Below, piece by piece: positions 34,086 through 43,297 of a stretch of 52,531 nucleotides of DNA; the first letter of the stretch is position 1, and every line of letters starts with the position of its first letter. The notes below the pieces were generated by a model, which saw only the letters and a program-made list of their open reading frames with translations, had not been told where the DNA came from and did not search any database. Origin of the DNA: an uncultured Oscillospiraceae bacterium (lineage in GTDB: Bacteria; Bacillota; Clostridia; Oscillospirales; Ruminococcaceae). The DNA lies in assembly GCA_904396495.1 (NCBI GenBank), contig CAJFOJ010000033.1:1-52531 (forward strand). The letters are read 5' to 3'. Made by a program: the position numbers and the translations under genes.

Positions 34086-34175
34086 TTAAAAGGGAGTAGT
34101 TATCTTGTATGGTCAACATATTTCGGGATTCCCGATGGCCATGCACCTTTCCGTTGTGATGGGAACGAGACTTTT
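34086..34175 (+). ncRNA. yybP-ykoY manganese riboswitch
   Basis: Contains the family elements AAAGGGAGTAG (34089-), GGTCAACAT, the pairing CGGGATTCCCG and the closing TGATGGGAACGAGACTT (34157-34173). It lies between a consensus promoter and mntP, a known yybP-ykoY target. Mn2+ binding is expected to prevent formation of the terminator at 34168-34204 and turn mntP on. Confidence 0.93.
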
Positions 34176-34204
34176 AGCACAAAATGTGCTAAAAGTCTTT
34201 TTTG
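34168..34204 (+). terminator. riboswitch-controlled terminator
   Basis: AGACTTTTAGCAC/GTGCTAAAAGTCT with an AAAAT loop and a following T-run. Its 5' arm overlaps the conserved GAGACTT of the riboswitch, as needed for an alternative structure. Confidence 0.9.
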
Positions 34205-34247
34205 TTGCACTTCCGCTCCCAAATCAATCAATAAGTGAGGAATATAT

Positions 34248-34823
34248 ATGGGACTGACGACTGTATTGATTTTGGCGATTGGCCTCGCCATGGACGCCTT
34301 TGCCGTCTCGATTTCCAACGCCATGTGCTACCGTAATATCAACCGAAAATGGGCTTTTTTGATCGCCGGTGCATTTGGCTTGTTTCAGGGGGTCATGCCG
34401 GTGATTGGATGGCTCGCTGGCATCACATTCACAAAATACATTGAAAGCATCGACCACTATGTGGCCCTTGTGCTGCTCTGTTTCATCGGCATCAAAATGA
34501 TCGTGGAGGCCATTCGGGAGCTCCGCCACCCCGAAGCCTGCGATGCCAACAAACAGTTGAATCTCAAAATGCTGGGGGTGCAGGCTGTCGCCACCAGCAT
34601 CGATGCGCTGGCCGTCGGCATCAGCTTTGCCGCTGTTCAAGGGGGTATCAGTATCTTCGCAAGCGCCGCCATTATCTGTGGCATCACATTTTTCTGCTCC
34701 CTGATAGGCGTACTCTTAGGGAAAAAATTTGGAGGGCTTTTAGGGCAGAAGGCCGAAATCTTTGGCGGGCTGATTTTAGTGTTGATCGGGGTGAAAATCT
34801 TTCTAGAGCATACTTTAGGTTAA
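34248..34823 (+). CDS. mntP: manganese efflux pump MntP
   Basis: A 191-residue, six-helix MntP/YebN (DUF204) membrane protein that exports Mn2+. Family motifs are AIGLAMDAFAVSISNAMC (first repeat, Asp) and SIDALAVGISFAAVQGG (second repeat, Asp); the duplicated Asp-containing helix is diagnostic. Control by a yybP-ykoY riboswitch directly upstream confirms the role. A strong bidirectional terminator follows at 34926. Confidence 0.96.
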   Translation: MGLTTVLILAIGLAMDAFAVSISNAMCYRNINRKWAFLIAGAFGLFQGVMPVIGWLAGITFTKYIESIDHYVALVLLCFIGIKMIVEAIRELRHPEACDANKQLNLKMLGVQAVATSIDALAVGISFAAVQGGISIFASAAIICGITFFCSLIGVLLGKKFGGLLGQKAEIFGGLILVLIGVKIFLEHTLG

Positions 34824-34925
34824 AAGCTTTCGCAGCGTTTCTTTTATATTGTGATATTGCTTTAAAATTGACGCCCTTTGGCTACAACTAGTTGTCTTAT
34901 GTTGATTGTTTTAAATATTTTTGAA

Positions 34926-34962
34926 TACAAAAAGCTCCCTTTTATCAAGGGAGCTTTTTGTA
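34926..34962. terminator. bidirectional terminator
   Basis: Perfect 16-bp arms (TACAAAAAGCTCCCTT) with a TTATC loop, between mntP and the convergent XRE gene. Confidence 0.93.
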
Positions 34963-34980
34963 TTTTGCGTAATATCAAAA

Positions 34981-35244
34981 CTATTTCTTTGTATTACCTT
35001 GATTAGCATTTTCCAGTTCTTTTTCCAATTGTAGCATGACAGTACTCATCTTCACATCTAAAGCATTGCAAATGCGATAGAAAGTTTCTAGGGTAGGTTT
35101 TCTCTTTCCGCGTTCAATGGCGCTTAAATGGCTTCTACCAATATCGGCTAATCCACTTAAAACTTCTTGCGACACACCCCTTTGCTGTCTATAACAAGCT
35201 AATACTTTTCCAACGATAGCAGAATCTAAAGTAGGAATATACAT
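34981..35244 (-). CDS. XRE-family HTH transcriptional regulator
   Basis: 87 residues: HTH_3 domain VGKVLACYRQQRGVSQEVLSGLADIGRSHLSAIERGKRKPTLETF (in part), a recognition helix followed by the RKPTLETFYRICNALDV pattern of Xre/SinR regulators, and a charged tail. No other domain. Its start codon and Shine-Dalgarno lie in a perfect 12-bp inverted repeat (35235-35266). It is divergent from a TM2/zinc-ribbon gene across a region with repeated GAATAYAYATG motifs, so it probably regulates itself and that gene. Confidence 0.9.
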   Translation of the reverse strand: MYIPTLDSAIVGKVLACYRQQRGVSQEVLSGLADIGRSHLSAIERGKRKPTLETFYRICNALDVKMSTVMLQLEKELENANQGNTKK

Positions 35245-35266
35245 AGCCTCACCTCTATGTATATTC
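35235..35266 (-). promoter_or_regulatory. 12-bp inverted repeat with the XRE gene's SD in the loop
   Basis: In the mRNA, GAAUAUACAUAG, an eight-base loop AGGUGAGG and CUAUGUAUAUUC form a perfect hairpin. The loop is the Shine-Dalgarno sequence and the AUG lies in the 3' arm. At DNA level the arms also contain the GAATATACAT operator-like motif. It may act as operator, as a translation switch, or both. Confidence 0.7.
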
Positions 35267-35289
35267 TATGAGAGAAAAAACAATTGTTT

Positions 35290-35329
35290 GAATATATATG
35301 TTGACAAATGAATACATATGTATTAAACT
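35290..35329 (+). promoter_or_regulatory. promoter and repeated operator motifs of the TM2 gene
   Basis: TTGACA (35301-35306), a 17-bp spacer and TAAACT (35324-35329). GAATATATATG (35290-35300) precedes the -35. GAATACATATG (35310-35320), inside the 14-bp palindrome AATACATATGTATT, fills the spacer. Both resemble the arms of the repeat at 35235-35266. Confidence 0.65.
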
Positions 35330-35364
35330 TATTTTGTCAATAAATGTTGAAGGGAAGTGTCAAA

Positions 35365-35757
35365 ATGGAAAATCAGGAAAATATCCAGGTACCTGAAAAC
35401 GGTAAAACGAAATTCTGCAAACATTGTGGTGCAAAAATACCGGAAGATGCCGTCATTTGTACAAATTGCGGCAGGCAGGTCGAACAAATCAGGGAGACTC
35501 CCCCACAACCCAGCATTATCATCAACAATAGTAACACTAACACAAACATTGCCGGTTCTCCAGATAGCAGAAGGGAAAAAAATAAATGGGTGGCTTTCCT
35601 CCTCTGCTTCTTCTTGGGAGTATTCGGTGCACACAAATTCTATGAAGGTAAAATCGGCATGGGAATATTATACCTATTTACAGGTGGTTTATGCGGTATC
35701 GGTGTTCTCGTCGACCTAATCGTCATCCTGACAAAACCCAATCCGTATTATATATAA
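35365..35757 (+). CDS. TM2-domain protein with N-terminal zinc ribbon
   Basis: 130 residues. An N-terminal zinc ribbon FCKHCGAKIPEDAVICTNCG (two CxxC pairs), an Asn/Pro-rich linker and a C-terminal TM2 domain (two membrane helices with NKWVAFLLCFFLGVFGAHKFYEGK and GILYLFTGG motifs). Such proteins are common in Firmicutes; function unknown. The start at 35365 has GAAGGGAAG seven bases upstream. It is divergent from the XRE gene and probably its target. Confidence 0.85.
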   Translation: MENQENIQVPENGKTKFCKHCGAKIPEDAVICTNCGRQVEQIRETPPQPSIIINNSNTNTNIAGSPDSRREKNKWVAFLLCFFLGVFGAHKFYEGKIGMGILYLFTGGLCGIGVLVDLIVILTKPNPYYI

Positions 35758-35875
35758 ATTTTCAAAATCTTCCGATCTAAATTCCCTGGCTAAAAATCAA
35801 GGGATTTAATGGGTAAAAAGCCAAATTTTTTGTGGACTGTTTTTTTCTATTAATCTCATCAATACATGGGGATAA

Positions 35876-35915
35876 AATCAGGCGCACGCTGTTTCAATTT
35901 AGCGTGCGCCTGATT
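35876..35915. terminator. hairpin between the TM2 and zincin genes
   Basis: Perfect 15-bp arms (AATCAGGCGCACGCT) with a 10-base loop. T-runs are poor, but it sits between two convergent genes where a terminator is expected. Confidence 0.6.
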
Positions 35916-35927
35916 CATTATCTAAAA

Positions 35928-36755
35928 TTATACCATCGCATTTAGTTTTTTCTCTACCTCCATTAAAGTGAGGTTCGCAAGTTCTCTGAGCGTGTGGTCT
36001 TCTGCAAGTCCGTACACCAATTCAGCACCTAAAAAATAGCCTGTATCCGACTTGCCTTCCCATTGGTTCCAATCCCCGAAAAAAGCCTTCGTGTTTTCGC
36101 CGGCATCAATACTGCGCAGATATGCTTGAGCTAAGCGGTTTCGATTGCTCTGACACCATTGCAACCATCCATCTTGATCCTGGTGATAAAAATTTAAATC
36201 TCCGTATAGTAGTTGCCCACAGTACGTAGCCATGCCCTCTGAGTATAACTGCCAAAGCGCTTTTTGTTTCACCGTTTTCAGTTCGGTGGCAACTGTTCTG
36301 TTGGAGTAGTGCCATAAATGTCCCAACTCGTGATAAAGAAGAGAGGCCATACTCTGTTCATCGCACCAGTCCAGTTCTACAATTTTTTCAATACCCAACA
36401 GAATGGCGAGTTGTCCGTCAATATTGGTCGCCCATCCTGCTCCATTACATAATCCCAAATAAAAGTAAATAGAAAAATCCGGTTCTTCTCCAAACACCTC
36501 TAGTACTTTTTGGGGAAGTTGCTCCACTGCCTGTAAAAAAGAATGATGGGCTTGTTCTGCTTTTTGAGGATTTTCAAACAAATGGGTAATGACCGGTAGG
36601 ATTTCGGTGTCATAACGATAGCCGCTGGAATCCAGTTTGACTTTTTCCACAAGGGATCGAGATATACGGATCGCATACTGTTCCCACTTTTGCATATGAA
36701 ACGATCCATTTGAAAATGTATCAGCCATATCCTGATAGCTGTCAATAATTCTCAT
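35928..36755 (-). CDS. predicted zinc metallopeptidase (zincin-like)
   Basis: 275 residues with no signal peptide. The motif SLLYHELGHLWHY (HExxH, about residues 141-145) and a downstream LYSEGMATYCG (Glu about 169) form a plausible gluzincin-type zinc site, as in DUF2268-like predicted Zn-dependent peptidases. Substrate unknown. Its ATG overlaps the folC stop by four bases, so it belongs translationally to the folC-containing operon, although nothing links its role to folate. Confidence 0.7.
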   Translation of the reverse strand: MRIIDSYQDMADTFSNGSFHMQKWEQYAIRISRSLVEKVKLDSSGYRYDTEILPVITHLFENPQKAEQAHHSFLQAVEQLPQKVLEVFGEEPDFSIYFYLGLCNGAGWATNIDGQLAILLGIEKIVELDWCDEQSMASLLYHELGHLWHYSNRTVATELKTVKQKALWQLYSEGMATYCGQLLYGDLNFYHQDQDGWLQWCQSNRNRLAQAYLRSIDAGENTKAFFGDWNQWEGKSDTGYFLGAELVYGLAEDHTLRELANLTLMEVEKKLNAMV

Positions 36756-38011
36756 GGTTTTCTCCTATTGTCTCTAAAACGAAGCCGTATTTCTCCCGCC
36801 AAATAAAAAGAACCGCAGATGAGCACCGGCGTTTTCTGCTGCAAAATCCACGAGACTGCTTGCCGAACATCTTGGAGCACATCCACGTCAGCACAATACA
36901 ATCTCGCCTGTACCGCCAGCTCATTTGCCATCGCTGCCCGGGGAGTTTCGATAGACACTGTGCGGATTCTCTCCGCAACGCCGGAAAGCGTGTGAAGTAC
37001 CTCCCCTACTTCTTTGTCTCGCATCATACCGACCACCACGGTCAGATGGGATATAGCCCACTTTTGGATATTCCGGCAAAGAGCTTTCACTGCATCTAAG
37101 TTATGGGCGCCGTCCAGAATAATCAGCGGATCTTGGCGCAAAATCTCCATGCGGGCAGGCAGCCATGCTTTGGACAGCCCCTTCTTTGCCGTCTCTAAAT
37201 CAATGCCCAAAAGATTTGCTGCCTCTATGGCCACCGTCCCGTTATATGCCTGGTGCTCCCCAATCAATGGGACAAAGAAGTCCTCCGTCCCATACCGAAA
37301 AGCTGTCCCTCGGACGTCGGAATGAAAGATATCAACGGAGGCGGCAGATGGGAGGACAAGCCTACTCCCCGTTTGAGCACATCGCTCCATTAAAACTGTG
37401 AGCACTTCCTCATTTTGAAGCGGATAACTCACTGTCGGATTTCCCTTGATGATGCCTGCCTTTTCGCGGGTAATCGCCTCCAGGGTATCCCCCAGTATCG
37501 TCGTATGATCCATCCCCACCGGCATTACCACCGATACAAGGGGTGGAGGAATCACATTGGTGGCGTCATGAACGCCTCCAATCCCCACCTCTAAAACCAC
37601 TACATCGCACTTTTGCTCTAAAAAGTACTGAAAGGCCAAAACTGTTCCCAGTTCAAATTCAGTGACAAAGAACCCATCTGCTTCCATCTGGTTAATTTCA
37701 ATTGCTAATTTTCCTACTAATTTTGTCAGTTCATTTTCAGTTATGGGCTTTCCATTAATCTGAAACCGTTCCCGGTAATCGCAAATATAAGGCGAGGTAA
37801 ACAGTCCCACCCTTTTACCGCTTTCTATCAGGATGCTGGACATCATAGCAGCTGCTGACCCCTTGCCATTGGTCCCGGTGATGTGGACAAAGGAAAGTTT
37901 CCGCTCCGGATGCCCCACTCGATCTAACAGGGTTTTCATTCGTTCGGGGCTCCCGTGAGACGGAAGCCGCGGCCTACTGTGAATAAACCGCAGCGCCTCT
38001 TGATACTCCAT
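36752..38011 (-). CDS. folC: folylpolyglutamate/dihydrofolate synthase
   Basis: A 419-residue Mur-ligase-like enzyme that adds glutamate to (dihydro)folates. Motifs are FVHITGTNGKGSAAAMM (P-loop, about 41-57), EVGIGGVHDATNVI, MDHTTILGDTLEAITREKAGIIK and LDGAHNLDAVKAL. Standard length. A strong terminator hairpin lies immediately upstream (38038-38064), between valS and folC, so folC may depend on read-through or on its own promoter. It overlaps the zincin gene by four bases. Confidence 0.95.
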   Translation of the reverse strand: MEYQEALRFIHSRPRLPSHGSPERMKTLLDRVGHPERKLSFVHITGTNGKGSAAAMMSSILIESGKRVGLFTSPYICDYRERFQINGKPITENELTKLVGKLAIEINQMEADGFFVTEFELGTVLAFQYFLEQKCDVVVLEVGIGGVHDATNVIPPPLVSVVMPVGMDHTTILGDTLEAITREKAGIIKGNPTVSYPLQNEEVLTVLMERCAQTGSRLVLPSAASVDIFHSDVRGTAFRYGTEDFFVPLIGEHQAYNGTVAIEAANLLGIDLETAKKGLSKAWLPARMEILRQDPLIILDGAHNLDAVKALCRNIQKWAISHLTVVVGMMRDKEVGEVLHTLSGVAERIRTVSIETPRAAMANELAVQARLYCADVDVLQDVRQAVSWILQQKTPVLICGSFYLAGEIRLRFRDNRRKP

Positions 38012-38037
38012 ATTTTCATTTCACCACCTAAAAAGGG

Positions 38038-38064
38038 CGGGGACAACCCCCGCCCTTTTTCATT
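38038..38064 (-). terminator. terminator between valS and folC
   Basis: GGGCGGGG-GTTGT-CCCCGCCC then TTTTT on the minus strand, only 27 bp before the folC start. An intrinsic terminator inside an apparent operon. Confidence 0.8.
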
Positions 38065-38065
38065 T

Positions 38066-40687
38066 TTATCCCAATGCCTCAATGCTTTCTAAAATTTTGT
38101 TCATCCGCTCCTGGGCGCGGGCCAATTTCTCCCTCTCAGCATTGACCACCTTTTCCGGTGCACGTTCCACAAAGGAAGCGTTATTGAGCTTTCCGGAGAT
38201 GATCGCGATGTCCTTGTCACAGGCTTCTTTTTCCTTGTTAAGCCGTGCAAGCTCCTTGTCTTTGTCGATAAGCTCACCCATGGGAATAAACACCTTGCAA
38301 CTATCGGTGACAGCCAAAGCCGCATTTTCTACCGCAAAGCTCTCGCCTACGTTGACTGCGGAAGCGGAGGCAAGCCGCTCAAAGAAAGAAGCTCCCTTGC
38401 GGAAGGTGTCTACATACTCCGTTTCGATAAAGATGTTTGCCTTTCTGGACGGGGGGACGTTTTTCTCAGCACGGACGTTGCGAATCGCCTTGATGGCGTC
38501 CATAATACGAGAAAATTCCCGCTCATCCTCGATGTAATCGAGTTCCGGCTTATATTCCGGGAACTTGGCAATCATGATGGAGGCACAGTCATTGGGGATG
38601 TTCTGCCAAATTTCCTCGGTGATAAAGGGCATAAAAGGATGTAAGAGCTTTAAGGTGTTCGCCAACACATAAACCAATACCTTCTGGGCATTGAGGGACA
38701 TATCGCCGCCAGCCTGGAGCCGCGCCTTGGAAATCTCGATGTACCAGTCGCAGAGCACATCCCACAGAAAATCGTAAATCTTCTGTGCCGCCACTCCCAG
38801 CTCAAACTTCTCCAGATTTTCGCCCACCTCTTTGACTAGGCGGTTATATTGGGACAACACCCAGCGGTCCTCCATCAAAAGCTCAACGGGAAGCTCCGGT
38901 TTTGTCACTTCATCGCTTAAATTCATCAGGATAAAGCGGGTGGCATTCCACAATTTGTTGGCAAAATTGCGGGCGGCTTTCACCTTCTCATCGATATACC
39001 GCATATCGTTTCCAGGGCTAATACCGCTTGCTAACATAAAGCGCAATGCATCCGCGCCGTATTCGTCAATCACCTGTAGCGGATCGATACCGTTTCCTAA
39101 GGATTTGCTCATCTTACGTCCCTGGCTGTCTCGGACGAGACCGTGGATAAAGACCGTGTCAAAGGGAACTTTTCCGGTGTGTTCAATACCGGAAAAAATC
39201 ATCCGGGCAACCCAGAAGAAGATGATGTCATATCCCGTAACCAGCGTGTTGGTGGGATAGAAATACCGGTAATCGTCAGCGTTTTCAAGCCATCCCAAAG
39301 TGGAGAAGGGCCATAACGCCGAGCTAAACCAGGTGTCCAGCGTATCATCGTCCTGACTAATATTTTTTCCGCCACATTTTGGGCAGGTGTGCGGTGCTTC
39401 CTTTGCCACCACCATTTCGCCGCAGTCGGCGCAGTAGTAGGCGGGAATCCGGTGCCCCCACCAGAGCTGACGGGAGATACACCAGTCCTTGATATTTTCC
39501 ATCCAGTGGAAGTAAGTTTTGTCAAAACGTTCGGGGACAAACTTTACTTCCCCTTTGCGAACTGCTTCAATAGCGGGTCTGGCCAAAGGCTCCATTTTGA
39601 CGAACCACTGCTTGGAAACTTTAGGTTCCACCGTAGTGCCGCAACGGTAACAGGTTCCCACATTGTGGGTGTGATCCTCTACCCGCACCAAGAAGCCCTG
39701 CTCCTCCAAGTCCTTGACAACAGCCTTGCGGGCCTCGTAACGATCCATGCCGGAATACTTGCCGTAACCTTCCACAACATGGGCATCGTCGGTTAGGATG
39801 TTAATGACCGGCAGATTGTGTCTTAAACCCACTTCAAAGTCGTTGGGGTCGTGGGCAGGGGTGATCTTCACCACGCCAGTTCCGAACTCCATATCCACAT
39901 AGCTGTCCGCCACAACGGGAATCTCCCGATTGACCAGCGGTAGAATAAGGGTTTTGCCCACCAAATCCTTGTAGCGATCATCCTCTGGATTGACGGCAAC
40001 CGCTGTGTCGCCCAACATGGTCTCCGGACGGGTAGTAGCCAGTTCCAAATAACCGCTGCCATCTTTAAAAGGATACCGCAGATGCCAAAAATGTCCCTGC
40101 TGTTCCTCGTATTCCACTTCGGCGTCGGAAATAGAAGTCTTACAGTTGGGGCACCAGTTGATGATTCGTTCGCCCCTGTAAATCAGCCCCTTGTTGTAGA
40201 GGTTTACAAAAACCTCTTTGACCGCCGCAGAGCAACGTTCGTCCATGGTAAAGCTCTCTCTGGACCAGTCGCAGGACGATCCCATTTTTTTGAGCTGTTC
40301 CACAATACGGCCGCCGTATTGCCGTTTCCAAGCCCAAGCCCGTTCCAAAAATTTTTCGCGGCCTACTTTTTCTTTGGTCAGGCCCTCGGCCTTCATAGCG
40401 TCCACAATTTTCGCCTCAGTGGCAATGGAAGCGTGATCCGTTCCAGGAAGCCACAGGGTACAGTAGCCCTGCATCCGTTTCCAGCGGGTCAGAATATCCT
40501 GCAAGGTATTGTCCACCGCATGTCCCATGTGAAGCTGCCCCGTAATGTTCGGGGGCGGCATGACAATGGTATAGGGTTCCTTATCAGGGTCGATGGTGGG
40601 GGTAAAATACCCGCCGTCCATCCAGAATTTATAGATGCGATCCTCGAATTCCCGAGGATTGTACATCTTTTCCAGTTGTTTTGCCAT
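38066..40687 (-). CDS. valS: valyl-tRNA synthetase
   Basis: An 873-residue class I synthetase. HIGH-type motif [14 protein letters not shown] (about 45), the editing CP1 domain with [13 protein letters not shown], a zinc site CADCGEMVV...CPKCGG, the KMSKS motif [11 protein letters not shown] (about 520) and a C-terminal coiled coil ([18 protein letters not shown]). The ATG at 40687 is used because AAGGA lies 11-12 bases before it; the GTG at 40696 is too near it. No T-box is seen; valS follows rqcH by about 30 bp. Confidence 0.97.
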   Translation of the reverse strand: MAKQLEKMYNPREFEDRIYKFWMDGGYFTPTIDPDKEPYTIVMPPPNITGQLHMGHAVDNTLQDILTRWKRMQGYCTLWLPGTDHASIATEAKIVDAMKAEGLTKEKVGREKFLERAWAWKRQYGGRIVEQLKKMGSSCDWSRESFTMDERCSAAVKEVFVNLYNKGLIYRGERIINWCPNCKTSISDAEVEYEEQQGHFWHLRYPFKDGSGYLELATTRPETMLGDTAVAVNPEDDRYKDLVGKTLILPLVNREIPVVADSYVDMEFGTGVVKITPAHDPNDFEVGLRHNLPVINILTDDAHVVEGYGKYSGMDRYEARKAVVKDLEEQGFLVRVEDHTHNVGTCYRCGTTVEPKVSKQWFVKMEPLARPAIEAVRKGEVKFVPERFDKTYFHWMENIKDWCISRQLWWGHRIPAYYCADCGEMVVAKEAPHTCPKCGGKNISQDDDTLDTWFSSALWPFSTLGWLENADDYRYFYPTNTLVTGYDIIFFWVARMIFSGIEHTGKVPFDTVFIHGLVRDSQGRKMSKSLGNGIDPLQVIDEYGADALRFMLASGISPGNDMRYIDEKVKAARNFANKLWNATRFILMNLSDEVTKPELPVELLMEDRWVLSQYNRLVKEVGENLEKFELGVAAQKIYDFLWDVLCDWYIEISKARLQAGGDMSLNAQKVLVYVLANTLKLLHPFMPFITEEIWQNIPNDCASIMIAKFPEYKPELDYIEDEREFSRIMDAIKAIRNVRAEKNVPPSRKANIFIETEYVDTFRKGASFFERLASASAVNVGESFAVENAALAVTDSCKVFIPMGELIDKDKELARLNKEKEACDKDIAIISGKLNNASFVERAPEKVVNAEREKLARAQERMNKILESIEALG

Positions 40688-40717
40688 CTCTATCACAGTC
40701 CTTTTCTTTGTTCTGAT

Positions 40718-42478
40718 TCATTGGGCTAACCCTTTGACCGTTTCCTCAACAGGGGTCACGTACAGGGTAAAATAGTGGTCAAATATCACCATACCGGGCT
40801 TTGTGCCGTTCGGTTTTTTCACATTGCGGACCTGGGTGTAATCCACCGGTACCAGCGCCGCGTCCCTCGCCTTGGAGTTGTAGGCCGCGATCATCGCCGC
40901 TTCCTCCACTGTCCGGTCGGGGAGCTCGTCAAGAGCCTTCCCATCGGTGACGATAATGACATGGGACCCGGCAAACCCCTGGGTATGCATCCAGATGTCG
41001 TCTTTTTTGGCGTCCCGCAGGGTGAGCTGATCGTTTTGTTTGTTGTTCCTGCCGCAGTAGATGAGGTATCCATCGGATGACCGGTATTTTAAGGGCGGCT
41101 GGGATTTGAGCATCTTGTTTTTATTTTTATAATTTTTGATGTACCCCTGCTCCGACAGCTCCTGCCTAATTTCCAACAGTTCGCTTTCCCCTGCCGTACG
41201 AGACACTGCGTCAAAGACGCTGTCGATATACAAAAGCTCCTGCTCCCCCTGCTCAATGAGGGTGGCGAGCATTTTTTCCGCTGTAGCCGCCTTGTGGTAT
41301 TCCTTATAGTACTTCTGTGCGTTCTGGACGGGAGTGAGAGCCGGATCCAGCTCAATGAAAACTTCTTGATTGCCGTGGTAAAAGTCTAAAAGTTTTGCCG
41401 TCTTCTGACCTTTTTGCATCTGATAAAGGTTCGCAGAAATCAGGTCACCGTACACCTTTAGCTGTTCTCTGTCGCCGCATTGCTCCAATTCTTCCCGCTG
41501 GGCGGCCAACTTGCGACTGATGCGCTCAGTGGTATTGACAAGCATCTTCAACAAATCATTGGAACGCTGCTTCATCCGCTCGATACGCACCCGCTCGGAA
41601 TAAAAGCTATCTAAAAGCGCACTTGGTGTCTCGAAAACTCGACTTTCCATCAAAGCGGCGTACTGCTTGATCTCCACAAAGGAAAAGTCCTTGGGTTTGC
41701 CGCTTTGGTCGTATATCACGGTGTAGGTATTGCGGTTCTGAAGCAGGTTTTCCCGCAGCCGCCCGAGATAGAACATAAGCCTGTCCCACTGATCGCTCGT
41801 GAGCTTTGTTTTGTCCGCTTGCTGCCCGCGGGTAGCGTAAAAGGCGGCCTCCCTCGCCAACACGGCAGAGACACCCTCAAAAGCCGCCGCGATGCTTTTA
41901 GAAAGGTCAAGTCCCTTAGCGTTTAAAATGCTGTCCCGAATAGAATCCTTCTCCGCTGTGAGCAGATTGAGCTTTTGCTGTTGAGGTGGCAGCGTATAGG
42001 TCATCCCGGGCAAAATAGGGCGTACTCCCGACATATCCCGGTCGATCCGCTTTACCGCGTCAAGGATTTTTCCATCTGGGCCCACCACAATGATGTTGGA
42101 ATGGCGGCCCATAATTTCCACCGATACCGTAATGGTAACCGTGTCCCCCAGTTCATTTGTCGTCTCAAAATCGAGGTACAGCACCCGATCCAGCCCCAGC
42201 TGCCGCACCGAAATAAGCTTTCCGCCGCTTAAATGTTTGCGGAGTAGCATGCAAAACATGGGGGGAACTTTTGGGTTTTCTATCTCGCTCTGGGTAAAAT
42301 GAATCCGTGGGCTGTCAGCCCCTGCCGACAACAGAAGCTTTCCCACCCAACCGCGGGATCGAAGCACCAATATAATCTCCTCTCGCGAGGGTTGGTAAAT
42401 TTTATCAATGCGGCTCCCCAGGGCTTCCGATTCAATTTGTGCTTTTATGGTGTGCAAAAACGCACCGTCTAATGCCAT
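40718..42478 (-). CDS. rqcH: ribosome quality control factor RqcH (NFACT/FbpA)
   Basis: 586 residues with NFACT-N (start ALDGAFLHTIKAQIES; conserved Asp-Arg in QLGLDRVLYLDFE, about 96), a central coiled-coil (about 280-400) and the NFACT-R/DUF814 domain (YRSSDGYLIYCGRNNKQNDQL and the late DIWMHTQGFAGSHVII). RqcH adds alanine tails to nascent chains on stalled 60S-like (50S) ribosomes; the older name is fibronectin-binding protein. It lies 21 bp after nif3 and before valS. Confidence 0.94.
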   Translation of the reverse strand: MALDGAFLHTIKAQIESEALGSRIDKIYQPSREEIILVLRSRGWVGKLLLSAGADSPRIHFTQSEIENPKVPPMFCMLLRKHLSGGKLISVRQLGLDRVLYLDFETTNELGDTVTITVSVEIMGRHSNIIVVGPDGKILDAVKRIDRDMSGVRPILPGMTYTLPPQQQKLNLLTAEKDSIRDSILNAKGLDLSKSIAAAFEGVSAVLAREAAFYATRGQQADKTKLTSDQWDRLMFYLGRLRENLLQNRNTYTVIYDQSGKPKDFSFVEIKQYAALMESRVFETPSALLDSFYSERVRIERMKQRSNDLLKMLVNTTERISRKLAAQREELEQCGDREQLKVYGDLISANLYQMQKGQKTAKLLDFYHGNQEVFIELDPALTPVQNAQKYYKEYHKAATAEKMLATLIEQGEQELLYIDSVFDAVSRTAGESELLEIRQELSEQGYIKNYKNKNKMLKSQPPLKYRSSDGYLIYCGRNNKQNDQLTLRDAKKDDIWMHTQGFAGSHVIIVTDGKALDELPDRTVEEAAMIAAYNSKARDAALVPVDYTQVRNVKKPNGTKPGMVIFDHYFTLYVTPVEETVKGLAQ

Positions 42479-42498
42479 TTATGATTCCTTTCCGCCGA

Positions 42499-43257
42499 TT
42501 ACACTATCTGAAACAACGGCTTACAGCTCTGCGCTCGGGCAAATTCCACATCCGGGAATAGAGGCGCCAGGTACTCGACGAGCTTATCTACTATGTGATG
42601 TTCCGTTTCAAAATGTCCCGCGTCGATGAGGGTCAAACCATAATCCGCCGCGTCTACGACAATATTGTGCTTGACATCCCCTGTAATCATGGCGTCCGCC
42701 CCGGCATTCACCGCATCCATCAAAAAACTGCCACCCGCGCCGCAACAGACCGCCACCGTCTCAATGGGAAATCCCGCGTCGTACAGGCGTAAGGCCGGGA
42801 TATTCAGCCTTTCCTTCACCGCCTGGGCTAATTGGGAAGCGGTCATCATATTTTCCAAGGTGCCCATCAAAAGGCAATCATCCGTGTCCCCAACGGGGAC
42901 AGCACTTTTCACCCCAAGGCGATCTACTAGTATTTGGTTAACACCGCTTTCCGCCTTGTCCAGATTGGTGTGAGCGGACAACACCGAAACTCCCGCCTGG
43001 ATCAGCTGATATACCGTGCTTTTTGAGGAAATTCTCTTCATAGGATCAAAAATCGCCGGGTGATGGGAAAGGATGAGCTCGGCCCCCCAACCCGCTGCCT
43101 CATCGCAGACGGCCTGAGTTACATCCAAGCTGACAAGGCATCTCTTGACCTCGATAAAAGGATCCCCTATGAGTATACCGACATTGTCATAGCTTTCCGC
43201 TGTTTCCGGCGGTGCCCATTGATCTAAAACCGCCTGAATATCGCCGATGGTGCTCAT
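42499..43257 (-). CDS. Nif3-like dinuclear metal-centre protein
   Basis: A 252-residue NIF3/GTP cyclohydrolase I type 2-like protein with ELILSHHPAIFDPMKRIS (metal His-His), VLSAHTNLDKAESGVNQIL and the C-terminal DAGHFETEHHIVDKL (His, Glu). Metal-binding hexamer with no firmly established activity. It commonly neighbours trmK, which is encoded directly upstream in the same operon. Confidence 0.95.
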   Translation of the reverse strand: MSTIGDIQAVLDQWAPPETAESYDNVGILIGDPFIEVKRCLVSLDVTQAVCDEAAGWGAELILSHHPAIFDPMKRISSKSTVYQLIQAGVSVLSAHTNLDKAESGVNQILVDRLGVKSAVPVGDTDDCLLMGTLENMMTASQLAQAVKERLNIPALRLYDAGFPIETVAVCCGAGGSFLMDAVNAGADAMITGDVKHNIVVDAADYGLTLIDAGHFETEHHIVDKLVEYLAPLFPDVEFARAQSCKPLFQIV

Positions 43258-43297
43258 GCTTCCACCTCCTTTGTAAAACTACCTAATCTAATTTATT

